A DNA stretch of 37,302 nucleotides from an uncultured Aeromonadaceae bacterium (lineage in GTDB: Bacteria > Pseudomonadota > Gammaproteobacteria > Enterobacterales > Aeromonadaceae): the NCBI GenBank assembly GCA_945957385.1, contig CAMFKP010000040.1:1-37302 (forward strand), in the 5' to 3' direction. The notes beneath the pieces were generated by a model that had not been told where the DNA came from, ran no database searches, and saw only the letters and a program-made list of their open reading frames with translations. Below, in pieces: positions 1 to 8,960 of the stretch; within the stretch, counting starts at the first letter, position 1, and every line of letters begins with the position of its first letter. The position numbers and the translations under genes were made by a program.

Positions 1-55
<55 letters not shown>

Positions 56-68
56 TCCGATGTGGTGC

Positions 69-96
69 ATACTACCACCAACGTGAAATGTGTCAA
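69..96 (-). promoter_or_regulatory. Sigma70-type promoter of the initiator tRNA
   Basis: On the minus strand a perfect TTGACA (-35, plus-strand 91-96) lies 16 bp upstream of TAGTAT (-10, 69-74). The -10 ends 13 nt before the first base of the mature tRNA at 55, leaving a leader of only a few nucleotides. The bases between -10 and the tRNA are GC-rich, as at stable-RNA promoters under stringent control. Seen directly: hexamers and spacing. Inferred: function. Confidence 0.75.
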
Positions 97-189
97 ACTT
101 TTATTGCAACAAGCTTGCACGAATGATTATTTAATAACCTGTTAGCTGATATTTGCAGCAGAAATGGCTGCCACCACATTTTCCGTGTA

Positions 190-2040
190 TCAAACAGCCG
201 CCTCATCCAGCGTCTCCAGGCCAAGAAAGCCACCCGTTTGGTGTGCCCACAGCTGGGCATAAATGCCCCCCTGAGCCAGCAACTCGGCATGAGATCCCTG
301 TTCCACCACGCACCCCTTATCCATGACAATTAAACGGTCAAGGGCCGCAATGGTCGACAAACGGTGTGCAATCGCGATGACTGTCTTCCCCGCCATCAGT
401 TTGTCTAAGCTCTGCTGGATCGCGGCCTCCACTTCAGAGTCCAACGCCGACGTCGCTTCATCCAGAATCAGAATCGGTGCATCCTTCAGCAACACCCGGG
501 CCAGCGCAATACGCTGGCGTTGGCCGCCTGAGAGTTTGACTCCCCGCTCACCGACTTGAGCATCAAAGCCAACATTCCCGTGCGGATCGGTGAGTCCGGC
601 GATGAAGTCCAATGCCTCAGCTTTGCGCGCCGCCTCTAGCATCTGCGCCTCGTCCGCGTCAGGGTGGCCATACAAAATATTCTCGCGCACCGTACGATGC
701 AGCAATGACGTATCTTGTGTCACCATCCCTATATGAGCCCGCAAACTCTCCTGCTGCACATCACGAATGTCCTGACCATCAATCAAGATGCGACCAGACT
801 CCACATCGTAAAAACGCAACAGCAGATTCACGAGCGTTGATTTGCCGGCTCCAGAGCGGCCAACAATCCCGATACGTTCACCAGGGCGAATGGTCAGATC
901 CAGATCGGCTAATACACCGCTGCCCTTACCATAATGGAAACTGACATGATCAAAGCGCACTTCACCCCGACTGACTTGCAGTGGTTTGGCTTCAGGTTTA
1001 TCGATTACATCCAGCGGCTTGGCGAGCGTCGACATGCCATCGGCTACCGTGCCAATATTTTCGAACAGAGCACTGAGCTCCCACATGATCCACTGCGACA
1101 TGCCATTGAGGCGCAAAGCCAGGCTGACGGCGATCGCAATGGCGCCAACGCTGATGCTCCCCCCCATCCACAGACCTATGGCCAGGGCAGCGACCGAGAA
1201 TGCCAGCAGATAATTCAACACCTGGACACTGACGCTGACGCCCGTTACCAGACGCATCTGCTTGTAAACCGTCGCCATGAACTCATCCATGCCCTCACGC
1301 GCATAAGCCTCTTCGCGCTGGGTATGAGAGAACAACTTTACCGTCTGGATGTTGGTATAGCTGTCCACGATCCGTCCGGTCATCATCGAGCGCGACTCCG
1401 CTTGCGCGGTACTGACACGCTTGAGCCGTGGTACGAAATACCACTGCAGCGCCAGATAGAGCACCAACCAGCCAACCATAGGTAACATCAGCCAGATATC
1501 CGCCTTTCCCACGGTAAACAACATGGTGCCGAAATAGACGACGATATACACCATCACATCCAGCAGCTTCATGACCGTCTCGCGCACCGCCAACGATGTC
1601 TGCATCACCTTAGTGGCGACCCGACCCGCAAAGTCGTTGCTATAGAAGGTCACACTCTGCCGCAATAGATAACGGTGTGCCTGCCAGCGAATTGCCATGG
1701 GATAGTTGCCCAACAGCGTTTGATGCACCAACAGGGAGTGGATGAAGATCAGCGCAGGCAATCCGACCAGCATCAGCAGGCCATAGCCCAATAGACGCCC
1801 GCCTTCGGCACCTAGCAAAGTATCGGGCGTACGGGATGATAACCAATCGACAAGCTGTCCCATGAATCCGAATAACGACACCTCACCAATCGCAATCAAG
1901 GTGGTCAGTAATGACATCAGGACCAGGTGAACTTCCATACCGCGCGTGTAATGGCGACAAAAGGCAAACAACGAGCCAGGCGGCTGCTCCGGCTCTCCGG
2001 CTGGAAAAGCCGGAACCAGGCGTTCAAAGAAAGAGAGCAT
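190..2040 (-). CDS. ABC exporter, fused permease and ATPase (616 aa)
   Basis: Inner-membrane half-transporter of the ABC exporter type, expected to dimerise and export a lipid, drug or peptide; the substrate cannot be read from sequence. The N-terminal half carries about six hydrophobic segments. The C-terminal half is a complete nucleotide-binding domain: Walker A (GIVGRSGAGKST), Q-loop region (GMVTQDTSLLHRTVRENI), signature LSGGQRQRIALAR, Walker B (ILILDEATSALD) and the switch histidine in AHRLSTI. The start is ATG at 2040, preceded by TAAGGA with 7-nt spacing; the open frame extends 43 codons further upstream without comparable support. It is divergent from the SulP gene across 187 bp. Fusion and domain order match MsbA/multidrug-type exporters, but the motifs do not separate MsbA from its many paralogues. 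Confidence 0.93.
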   Translation of the reverse strand: MLSFFERLVPAFPAGEPEQPPGSLFAFCRHYTRGMEVHLVLMSLLTTLIAIGEVSLFGFMGQLVDWLSSRTPDTLLGAEGGRLLGYGLLMLVGLPALIFIHSLLVHQTLLGNYPMAIRWQAHRYLLRQSVTFYSNDFAGRVATKVMQTSLAVRETVMKLLDVMVYIVVYFGTMLFTVGKADIWLMLPMVGWLVLYLALQWYFVPRLKRVSTAQAESRSMMTGRIVDSYTNIQTVKLFSHTQREEAYAREGMDEFMATVYKQMRLVTGVSVSVQVLNYLLAFSVAALAIGLWMGGSISVGAIAIAVSLALRLNGMSQWIMWELSALFENIGTVADGMSTLAKPLDVIDKPEAKPLQVSRGEVRFDHVSFHYGKGSGVLADLDLTIRPGERIGIVGRSGAGKSTLVNLLLRFYDVESGRILIDGQDIRDVQQESLRAHIGMVTQDTSLLHRTVRENILYGHPDADEAQMLEAARKAEALDFIAGLTDPHGNVGFDAQVGERGVKLSGGQRQRIALARVLLKDAPILILDEATSALDSEVEAAIQQSLDKLMAGKTVIAIAHRLSTIAALDRLIVMDKGCVVEQGSHAELLAQGGIYAQLWAHQTGGFLGLETLDEAAV

Positions 2041-2227
2041 CGACACATCCTTACAAAATATCCGCCACCCATAATCCGGGCAGACATCACATTTTTTCAA
2101 CAGAAAACGAACGAGGAGTATACGCTCAGTCGCGACACACTGCAGGTGTAATTTGCGAACCGTTATCAACTGCCCATCCAGGGCTCAGCTATGCTGATAC
2201 GAAGAGACCTCTACAAGAGAAAGCTGT

Positions 2228-3868
2228 ATGTCTTTATCACAACAGCCCAATTCTCGCCGCGTTGATATTGTCGCCGGACTGACCTCCTCGGCCGTCGTTC
2301 TGCCGAAAGCCATGGCTTACGCCACCGTAGCAGGACTCCCCGTGCAAGTGGGTTTGTATACTGCCATGGTGCCTATGCTCCTTTACGCCCTGTTGGGAAA
2401 GTCACGCGTGTTAAGTGTGAGCTCCACGACCACCCTGGCCATCCTGGCTGGTACCCAATTAGCCATGGTCGTACCCGGCGGGGAGTCTGGCCTATTACTC
2501 ACCGCTAGCGCGACGCTGACGTTGCTCGTCGGCATGATTCTGATGCTAGCCTCCCTGTTACGGCTCGGATTCATCGCCAACTTCATCTCGCTGCCTGTAT
2601 TAACCGGCTTCAAAACGGGTATAGGTCTGGTCATAGTGCTCGACCAATTACCTAAATTGCTGGGGGTACACATCGATAAGCACAATTTTTTTCATGATCT
2701 CTGGCAATTGTTACAAGCACTGCCTGAGAGTTCACCCATAACCATGCTGATGGCGCTGGTCACGCTTGGCATATTGATTGGCATGGAGCGCATCTGGCCT
2801 CACAGCCCGGCCCCGCTTGTTGCGGTCGGCGTCACGATTGCCGCCGCCTGGGGATTGAACCTGGCTCCGGCTGGGGTGTCCCTCGTGGGTAGCATTCCAC
2901 AAGGGCTACCTAAATTGGTGATGCCAGATATAGCTCTCATGCAGCAGCTGCTGCCTGGCGCCCTGGGGATCGCGCTGATGAGTTTTACCGAGTCCATCGC
3001 TGCGGGTCGCGCCTTTTCGCGGCCTGATGCTCCCCCCTTGGAAGCCAACCGGGAACTAGTGGCCATTGGTGCGGGCAATGTCGCCGGTGCCTTCGTCGGT
3101 TGCATGCCCTCCGGAGGCGGCACATCACAGACCGCCGTAGTCAATGCCAGTGGCGGACAAAGTCAGACGACATCCGTGATCACGGCCGGCATGGCTCTGG
3201 CTACCCTGTTATTGCTGGCCCCCGTGCTGGGTTATTTACCTCATGCCACACTGGCCGCCGTCGTCATTGTCTACTCCCTCGGGCTCATCCAGCCCGCTGA
3301 ATTTCGTGCTATCCGTCAAGTGCGCACGCTGGAATTTCGTTGGGCGCTGATCGCGTGTATCGGCGTACTGCTCTTCGGCACGCTCCAAGGCATCGTGATT
3401 GCCATCATCGCCTCGCTGATTGGCCTGGCCCATCAGACCGCGTTTCCAGCCGTCTATGTGATTGCCCGTAAACCCGGCGCCGATGTGTTACGCCCACAGA
3501 GCCCTGAACACCCGGAAGATGAGCAAATTCCAGGCTTGCTGATACTGCGCCCTGAAGGTCGTATTTTTTTTATCAACGCCCAAAATGTTGGCAACCAGGT
3601 GCAGTCACTGGTTAGCCAATATCAACCCCGCGTGGTCCTACTGGATATGAGCCGGGTTCCAGATATCGAATACTCGGCGTTGCAGATGTTGATTCAAGGT
3701 GAAGCTCGGGCTCGGGAGCAGGGCTATATGCTATGGCTGGCGGGACTGAGCCCTAACGTGTTGGCCAGTTTTCGCCACAGTGGTTTTGCAGCACAACTGG
3801 GGCCGGAGCGCTTGTTGTTCAACGCCCGACTGGGGATCCAACAATACCTGAGCCAATACAACAAATAA
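2228..3868 (+). CDS. SulP-family anion transporter with STAS domain (546 aa)
   Basis: Inner-membrane transporter of the SulP (SLC26-like) family, which moves sulfate, bicarbonate or dicarboxylates. The N-terminal region has the family signature around residues 13-60 (AGLTSSAVVLPKAMAYATVAGLP followed by GLYTAMVP), with Lys where Gln is usual in LPQAMAYA. Many hydrophobic segments continue to about residue 400. Residues 425-545 form a cytoplasmic STAS domain, including a VVLLDMSRVPDIEYSALQML stretch typical of anti-sigma-antagonist folds. The start at 2228 follows AGAGA. It is monocistronic: it diverges from the ABC exporter and converges on ppk2, with a shared hairpin between. The ion carried is not predictable from sequence. 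Confidence 0.93.
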   Translation: MSLSQQPNSRRVDIVAGLTSSAVVLPKAMAYATVAGLPVQVGLYTAMVPMLLYALLGKSRVLSVSSTTTLAILAGTQLAMVVPGGESGLLLTASATLTLLVGMILMLASLLRLGFIANFISLPVLTGFKTGIGLVIVLDQLPKLLGVHIDKHNFFHDLWQLLQALPESSPITMLMALVTLGILIGMERIWPHSPAPLVAVGVTIAAAWGLNLAPAGVSLVGSIPQGLPKLVMPDIALMQQLLPGALGIALMSFTESIAAGRAFSRPDAPPLEANRELVAIGAGNVAGAFVGCMPSGGGTSQTAVVNASGGQSQTTSVITAGMALATLLLLAPVLGYLPHATLAAVVIVYSLGLIQPAEFRAIRQVRTLEFRWALIACIGVLLFGTLQGIVIAIIASLIGLAHQTAFPAVYVIARKPGADVLRPQSPEHPEDEQIPGLLILRPEGRIFFINAQNVGNQVQSLVSQYQPRVVLLDMSRVPDIEYSALQMLIQGEARAREQGYMLWLAGLSPNVLASFRHSGFAAQLGPERLLFNARLGIQQYLSQYNK

Positions 3869-3870
3869 CA

Positions 3871-3893
3871 TGACGGGGCTTAGTGCCCCGTCA
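3871..3893. terminator. Bidirectional hairpin terminator between sulP-like gene and ppk2
   Basis: Perfect 9-bp inverted repeat TGACGGGGC / GCCCCGTCA with loop TTAGT, 2 bp after the SulP stop and 6 bp after the ppk2 stop on the other strand. Plus-strand output is TCTCGTTT; minus-strand output is TGTTATTTGTTG. Convergent genes and symmetry indicate it serves both. Confidence 0.8.
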
Positions 3894-3899
3894 TCTCGT

Positions 3900-4727
3900 T
3901 TAGAACTTTTCCGGAATATATCGGAATGGGTAGTCGGCTTCCTTATAACGACCGATCTTGCGTTTCGGCAGTTTAATGTTCTCACAGGGCAAGGCTTCAT
4001 AAGGAATGTGCGACAACAGATGAGAGATCACATTCAGCCGCACCCGTTTTTTATCTTCTGAACGCGCCACAAACCAGGGTGCCCAAGAGGTATCGGTACG
4101 CAGGAACATCCGATCTCGCGCCTCGGTATAATCATCCCAACGATCAAATGATTTGATATCCATCGGCGACAACTTCCAGATCTTGCGGCCATCATCGATA
4201 CGATCGCGCAGGCGTCGCTCCTGCTCCTCCGGTGTCACCTCCAACCAGTACTTGAGCAGTATGATGCCGGACTCCACCATGGAGCGTTCCACCAACGGTA
4301 CCCAGTTGAGAAAGGAATCGCTCTGTTCGGGAGTACAAAAGCCCATGACCCGCTCGACGCCCGCCCGGTTGTACCAACTGCGGTCGAAAATCACCACCTC
4401 ACCCGCGGCAGGTAAGTGTGGCATATAGCGCTGCAAATAGAGCTGGGATTTCTCGCGCTCCGTAGGTGCAGGCAACGCAACAACCCGGAACACCCGCGGA
4501 CTGACCCGCTCGGTAATCGCCTTGATGGTGCCGCCCTTGCCAGCCCCATCGCGGCCTTCAAAAACAATGCAAACCTTGACACCTTTAGCCACCACCCATT
4601 GCTGCAGCTTAACCAGCTCCTCATGCAACTTCTTCAGCTCACGCTCATATGCTTTATTGCCTAATGGCTCCGTTACATCCTGCGCAGCCGTGGCCGTGGT
4701 CTTCTCGACACTCTTTTTCTTACCCAT
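3900..4727 (-). CDS. ppk2: Polyphosphate kinase 2 (275 aa)
   Basis: PPK2-family enzyme that transfers phosphate between polyphosphate and nucleotides, usually making GTP/ATP from GDP/ADP and polyP. Visible motifs: Walker A EGRDGAGKGGTIKAI at about residues 57-71, the Walker B/lid stretch VVIFDRSWYNRAGVERVMGF at 111-130 (Asp115), and the conserved RRLRDRIDDGRKIWKLSPMD region. The length of 275 aa fits single-domain PPK2 rather than the two-domain PAP/AMP type. The start ATG at 4727 has AAGGAG 6 nt upstream. It lies 55 bp downstream of the GGDEF/EAL gene on the same strand and could be co-transcribed with it. Nucleotide preference (class I, II or III) is not resolved by eye. Confidence 0.95.
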   Translation of the reverse strand: MGKKKSVEKTTATAAQDVTEPLGNKAYERELKKLHEELVKLQQWVVAKGVKVCIVFEGRDGAGKGGTIKAITERVSPRVFRVVALPAPTEREKSQLYLQRYMPHLPAAGEVVIFDRSWYNRAGVERVMGFCTPEQSDSFLNWVPLVERSMVESGIILLKYWLEVTPEEQERRLRDRIDDGRKIWKLSPMDIKSFDRWDDYTEARDRMFLRTDTSWAPWFVARSEDKKRVRLNVISHLLSHIPYEALPCENIKLPKRKIGRYKEADYPFRYIPEKF

Positions 4728-4782
4728 GTTTGGCTCCTTGTCCCAGGTTCCTTGGCGTTGTGATCACGTCAGTGCACAGAAC

Positions 4783-7203
4783 TCATCGAGGTGATACAAC
4801 AGATTGCAATTCATTCATCGGCAGACAACCAGGCTGGAGCCCCGCCTTCACGGTGCGGTTCCACATCCCCACAATCAACTCCGATGGCACCGGTTTGGCA
4901 AAGTAGTAACCCTGCCCCTGCTCACATCCGAGCGTCTGCAACAGCTCTACATGCTCTCGGGTTTCAACCCCCTCGGCGACCACCTGCTTATGCATCAGAT
5001 GCCCAAGCCCGATGATCGTCTTCACCACCATGGCATCCTCTTCATCTACCGTGGCTTTGAGAACGAACGACTTATCAATTTTCAAGTAATCCACCGGCAA
5101 CACTTTCAACGTCGCCAAACTGGAGTGCCCGGTGCCAAAGTCGTCGATGGCTACCCGAATCCCCATGTCGCGTAATTGCTGCAGTTGCTGGCTGATATGC
5201 TCCAGGTTCAACATCGCATTGTTTTCAGTGATCTCGACCTGTAGCCAATGGGCTGGAATTTGATATTGATGCAACAGCTCATCAATCCGCAGGTGGAGCG
5301 TTGAACGCAGCAACTGCTTGACCGAAACATTCACCGCTACCGTCAACTCTATCCCCAAATCACGCCAATCCGACAACTGCCGACACGCCATCCGCAAGAC
5401 CAGATCGCCGAGTTCAACAATCAAGCCTGTGGTTTCCGCCAATGGAATAAATTCATCGGGCGAGATCAAGCCCTCCTGCGGATGAGGCCAACGCAACAGC
5501 GCCTCCACCCCGACCATCATGCCGGTATCCAGCCGCACCTTGGGTTGGTAATACAGCACCAGCTCTTCGTGCTCGATCGCCGTGCGCAGTTCCATTTCCA
5601 GGCGGGTAGAGCGGCTGATCCGCTCGGACATGTCGGGCTCGAAAAAGTGGAACAGATTGCCACCTTCGCTCTTGGCCAAGATCATGGCGCTGTCGGCATG
5701 TTTCAGCAGATCCGATGCCGTCACGCCATGTTCAGGGAAGCTGGCCACCCCGATGGACACCGTCACCTGCACCGGCAAGCCGTTGATGTCCAGCGGCGTG
5801 GCTGCCACGTTGGTCACCATGCCAATCACCGGCATCAGTTCTTCCTGCGACGCCAGATCGGGCAGCAAGATGACAAACTCATCTCCCCCCATGCGCGCCA
5901 AGATGAACGACTCCGGTAAATCGGAACGCAAACGGCGGGCAAACGCCGCCAACAAGATATCGCCGGCCTCATGGCCCAGTGTCTCGTTAATATTCTTGAA
6001 GCGGTCCAGATCCAGGTAGATCAGGCTGAACACCTGCTGCTGGCCATGACTCTGGTGCAACAGCTCATTGAGCTTGTCCTGCAGCAGATAGCGATTGGGC
6101 AACCCTGTCAGCGCATCGTGAAATGCCATGTGGCGCAACGACTGTGTACGTTTGTGATTGGCCGAAACATCGTGAAACAGCACGATGTGGCACGTGTCCC
6201 CCATGATCGCCACCCGGTTAATCATCACCCAGGCTGGAAACTCACGGCCGCTTTGATGGGTATCCCAGATCTCCCCTTCCCAGCTGCCACTCCACTCCAG
6301 CGCCGCCCACAAGCTGCGGTAGAACGCCGAGTCGTGGCGCCGCGAGCTCAGCAATGGCGCCATATGCCCCACCAGCCCCTCGGTGCTCCGCCCCGTGATC
6401 CGGCTGGAAGCCGGATTGCACTGCAACACCTTGCCGTGCTTGTCGAGGATCAACACCCCCTCGCTGGTTTGCTCCAGCACTTTGCCGGCCAGCGTCAACT
6501 CGCGGGTGCGGTGCGCAATGCGCCGCTCCATCACCGCCAACAGATGACAGTACTCCTTCTCGCGCAGGATCAAGCGCATAAACAGCGGCCGGAAGATAAA
6601 CAGCCCCTCCAGCAGCAACGTCGCGAGCATGATGGCCAGACCGATGTTCTGCATTCGCAGCAGCTCCTGGATCCGGCTCTCGCTTTGATGCTGATATTCC
6701 AACACAACCGCATCGAGCTGATTGAGCAGCGTACTGTCAGCCAATCGCAGCATATCCTGCAGCACCTCAGGCCGGTTCACCGGCCCCGGCCGCATCACCA
6801 GTTGCACATCCATCAAATAGCGCGTTACCAGCCGGTTGATCGCCAACTCCCCCTGCTCGTAAAGCTTGGCCACCGCCGGAACATACTGCCCGCCCAGGCG
6901 AGAGTTGGCGTTCGACAACAGCCGGTGCGCTGCCGCCATTTCACTGGCCGCTTGTTGCATGCGGTTAAGGAGATGTTCGTGGCGTTGTGGCGTCTCGCCC
7001 GGCCATTGCAGCGCCAGCTTGGCCAGCCGCTGCGACAACATGCGCTGCCGGCCCGCCAAATTCACCACCTCGGCCACGCGCGCCTGGCTCGCCACCACCT
7101 GCTCCAATAGCAGATGACTGCCTATCGACAGTCCGGCCAACAGCAACAGGGCCAGAACATACGCTGTGGTCGTAAAACGGATATGCGGCAATTTCCTTGT
7201 CAC
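4783..7203 (-). CDS. Membrane c-di-GMP regulator: PilJ-like sensor, PAS, GGDEF, EAL (806 aa)
   Basis: Dual-domain protein that could both make and hydrolyse c-di-GMP. TM1 is at about residues 12-34. A periplasmic PilJ-type sensor follows, with the signature NLAGRQRMLSQRLAKLAL at 48-65; then TM2 (about 188-208), a PAS domain (about 240-350), GGDEF and EAL. The GGDEF site is intact (RMGGDEF) but there is no RxxD five residues before it, so no standard inhibitory I-site. EAL residues look complete: EALLRW, the Asn of VAVNVS, EITEN, IDDFGTG, LKID and EGVE. The start is GTG at 7203 with GGAGG four bases upstream and the TM segment immediately following. It is divergent from the Dph6-like gene, with a perfect 19-bp inverted repeat 30 bp upstream. 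Phosphodiesterase activity is well supported; net activity is uncertain. Confidence 0.95.
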   Translation of the reverse strand: MTRKLPHIRFTTTAYVLALLLLAGLSIGSHLLLEQVVASQARVAEVVNLAGRQRMLSQRLAKLALQWPGETPQRHEHLLNRMQQAASEMAAAHRLLSNANSRLGGQYVPAVAKLYEQGELAINRLVTRYLMDVQLVMRPGPVNRPEVLQDMLRLADSTLLNQLDAVVLEYQHQSESRIQELLRMQNIGLAIMLATLLLEGLFIFRPLFMRLILREKEYCHLLAVMERRIAHRTRELTLAGKVLEQTSEGVLILDKHGKVLQCNPASSRITGRSTEGLVGHMAPLLSSRRHDSAFYRSLWAALEWSGSWEGEIWDTHQSGREFPAWVMINRVAIMGDTCHIVLFHDVSANHKRTQSLRHMAFHDALTGLPNRYLLQDKLNELLHQSHGQQQVFSLIYLDLDRFKNINETLGHEAGDILLAAFARRLRSDLPESFILARMGGDEFVILLPDLASQEELMPVIGMVTNVAATPLDINGLPVQVTVSIGVASFPEHGVTASDLLKHADSAMILAKSEGGNLFHFFEPDMSERISRSTRLEMELRTAIEHEELVLYYQPKVRLDTGMMVGVEALLRWPHPQEGLISPDEFIPLAETTGLIVELGDLVLRMACRQLSDWRDLGIELTVAVNVSVKQLLRSTLHLRIDELLHQYQIPAHWLQVEITENNAMLNLEHISQQLQQLRDMGIRVAIDDFGTGHSSLATLKVLPVDYLKIDKSFVLKATVDEEDAMVVKTIIGLGHLMHKQVVAEGVETREHVELLQTLGCEQGQGYYFAKPVPSELIVGMWNRTVKAGLQPGCLPMNELQSVVSPR

Positions 7204-7232
7204 ACTGCCTCCGGTATCTCGTGCTCATATAA

Positions 7233-7251
7233 GACAGACAACCTGTCTGTC
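7233..7251. promoter_or_regulatory. Perfect inverted repeat, possible operator
   Basis: GACAGACA-ACC-TGTCTGTC: two perfect 8-bp arms around a 3-bp spacer, 30 bp upstream of the GTG start of the GGDEF/EAL gene and 161 bp upstream of the divergent Dph6-like gene. The size and odd-length centre fit a dimeric repressor site. The hairpin is too short-looped and lacks a T-run, so it is not a terminator. The cognate regulator is unknown. Confidence 0.45.
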
Positions 7252-7411
7252 AGCGTCTTGCATCGATTCAGCCCTGTTTCGGTGCCGTCATTTTCGCGGC
7301 AATACCGTATTTTTATCTTCGAAGTATAGAAAACTATCGCTCATGCACCGCTTTCCCCCGCCGCGGCTTACCGCTAGCATGAGCCGCGTCGCACATTGTC
7401 AGGGATCTCAT

Positions 7412-8092
7412 ATGCTTACCCACGCCACCGCGCCATTACGCACCGTTATCAGCTGGTCTTCCGGCAAAGATTCCGCCCTCAGCCTGCTGCGCCTGCGCGA
7501 CGACCCGCGTTACGACGTCGTCGGCCTCTATACCACCCATGTGGCTGATGGCGTGCCGTACCAAAACACGCCGCTTGAGGTGGTGCAGCAACAGGCACAC
7601 CGGCTAGGTTTGCCGCTCATCACCATCGCCCTGCCGGAAGTGTTCCCACCCAACCCGGTCTACCAGCAATGCGTGGTCGATGGCCTGCGGCACAGTGGCC
7701 TGGCGATTGATGCCGTGGCCTTCGGCGACATGTTCCACAACGGCATTGCCGATTACCGCCGCAGCTACATTGAACCCGCCGGCTGGCAGTGCGTCTTCCC
7801 CTTATTGGGCGAAGCCCCGGCCGAATTGGCGCGCGAGATCCTGCAGCGCGGCATCACCACCCACCTCATCACCGTCGACACCAGCCAGTGTGATGGCCAC
7901 TTCTGTGGCCGCCGCTTCGATGCCAGCCTGTTGGCCGAACTGCCCCTAGAGGTCGACCCATGCGGCGAGAACGGCGAGTTCCACACCCTGGTCACCAACA
8001 TGCCCGGCTTTAGCTCCCCCCTCACCCTGCACCCCGGTGAGATCGACCGCAGCGGCAGATTCCATGTGCTGAGCTACCAAGTAGCCGATTAA
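7412..8092 (+). CDS. Dph6-like PP-loop ATP-binding protein (226 aa)
   Basis: Member of the diphthine-ammonia-ligase/DUF71 branch of PP-loop (adenine nucleotide alpha-hydrolase) ATPases, enzymes that adenylate a substrate before amidation or similar transfer. The PP-loop SWSSGKDSAL lies at about residues 13-22. Also typical are the GDMFHNGIADYRRSYIEPAGW segment, followed by FPLLGE, and the C-terminal CGENGEFHTLV. Bacteria lack diphthamide, so the substrate in this organism is unknown. The start ATG at 7412 follows AGGGA with 7-nt spacing; in-frame ATGs at 7344 and 7379 lie upstream, but the fold begins just after 7412. Length is normal for bacterial members. It converges on the NERD gene. Confidence 0.88.
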   Translation: MLTHATAPLRTVISWSSGKDSALSLLRLRDDPRYDVVGLYTTHVADGVPYQNTPLEVVQQQAHRLGLPLITIALPEVFPPNPVYQQCVVDGLRHSGLAIDAVAFGDMFHNGIADYRRSYIEPAGWQCVFPLLGEAPAELAREILQRGITTHLITVDTSQCDGHFCGRRFDASLLAELPLEVDPCGENGEFHTLVTNMPGFSSPLTLHPGEIDRSGRFHVLSYQVAD

Positions 8093-8097
8093 AGAAG

Positions 8098-8121
8098 TGA
8101 TGTGCGCGCCTCGGCACATCA
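8098..8121. terminator. Hairpin between convergent Dph6-like and NERD genes
   Basis: TGATGTGC / GCACATCA: an 8-bp perfect stem with an 8-nt GC-rich loop in the 56-bp gap. The minus-strand exit reads CTTCTTT, modestly T-rich; the plus-strand exit is not. It may terminate the NERD transcript. Confidence 0.4.
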
Positions 8122-8148
8122 GGTAAGACAGCCTCGCAGCGGAGCGGA

Positions 8149-8925
8149 TTAATCTCGCGGCAGCACGCCACGACAGGCAGGGTAACGGGAGCATCCCCAG
8201 AGGGTATTACCGGTGTTGCTTCCTCGTTTGACAGTCCGCGACACCATGGTGCTGCCGCACTTGGGACAGCTCGGCGCGGCAGCCTTCTCGATGACGATGC
8301 TTTTGACATGAGCCACATGGTTGCGGTTGGTTTTAAGGCTACGCGCCAGACGACCGCCCTCAATCGTGTTGATGATGGTCTGGACCTGCTCGGGCGTGAG
8401 AACTGGCGTGGTTCTGGCTTTGATATAGCGAAGAAAGCCATTGCCGTGGGTGACATTCTCCGGCATCGGCGTCTTGAAAGTGGCATCGCCGACAAAGGCA
8501 ATGACCGAGAATATCTGTTCATCGTTAAGCCCAAGCAGCGACTGCAGGGTACGGGTATGTTTGTAATTCTGATGCAACGGATTCTGGAAGCGATGGGTGC
8601 GACGATAGATCTTCTGGATCCAGTTCTTCTGCTGCTGGCCGCCGAAGATCCAACCCTTCATATTCTTGGTCTCGACCGTGAATACGCCATAGATTGAGAC
8701 GATCACATGGTCGATCTGGGTGGATCCATCCTCGGTGGGCAGGGTGACATTCTTGATAAGGTGGTAGGTGTCCTTATCTAGTCGCAACTTGATAGCCAGA
8801 TTGACGGCAAACTCACCCAAATGCCCCTTAAACCAGGGGCTTTTCAGCACGCCAATCACCAGCAGTATCGGCACAAACCACCAAGCCATCTGGAACAGAG
8901 GGGCAAACAGCAGATTGAAGTCCAT
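8149..8925 (-). CDS. Membrane-anchored NERD nuclease-related protein with zinc ribbon (258 aa)
   Basis: An N-terminal hydrophobic segment (about residues 12-26) is followed by a NERD domain (about 35-150), a PD-(D/E)xK-like nuclease-related fold. Candidate catalytic residues are Asp72 (in QIDHVIVS) and Glu85-x-Lys87 (in VETKN), spaced as in this fold. The C-terminus is a topoisomerase-type zinc ribbon with Cys220, Cys223, Cys245 and Cys251 (CPKCGS ... WGCSRYPAC), which suggests nucleic-acid binding. The start ATG at 8925 has GAGGA 6-7 nt upstream. It lies only 35 bp after the stop of the HNH gene on the same strand, so all three genes to the right may form one transcript. NERD proteins are widespread and mostly uncharacterised; nuclease activity is inference. 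Confidence 0.88.
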   Translation of the reverse strand: MDFNLLFAPLFQMAWWFVPILLVIGVLKSPWFKGHLGEFAVNLAIKLRLDKDTYHLIKNVTLPTEDGSTQIDHVIVSIYGVFTVETKNMKGWIFGGQQQKNWIQKIYRRTHRFQNPLHQNYKHTRTLQSLLGLNDEQIFSVIAFVGDATFKTPMPENVTHGNGFLRYIKARTTPVLTPEQVQTIINTIEGGRLARSLKTNRNHVAHVKSIVIEKAAAPSCPKCGSTMVSRTVKRGSNTGNTLWGCSRYPACRGVLPRD

Positions 8926-8960
8926 TTTTATCCTCGTACTTTTTGTTTTTTAAAACAGGG

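Noticed and set aside
5971..7110. 379-codon plus-strand ORF, His/Gln/Arg-rich
   Set aside because: Antisense shadow of the GGDEF/EAL gene; composition is typical of a reverse-complement frame in GC-rich coding DNA.
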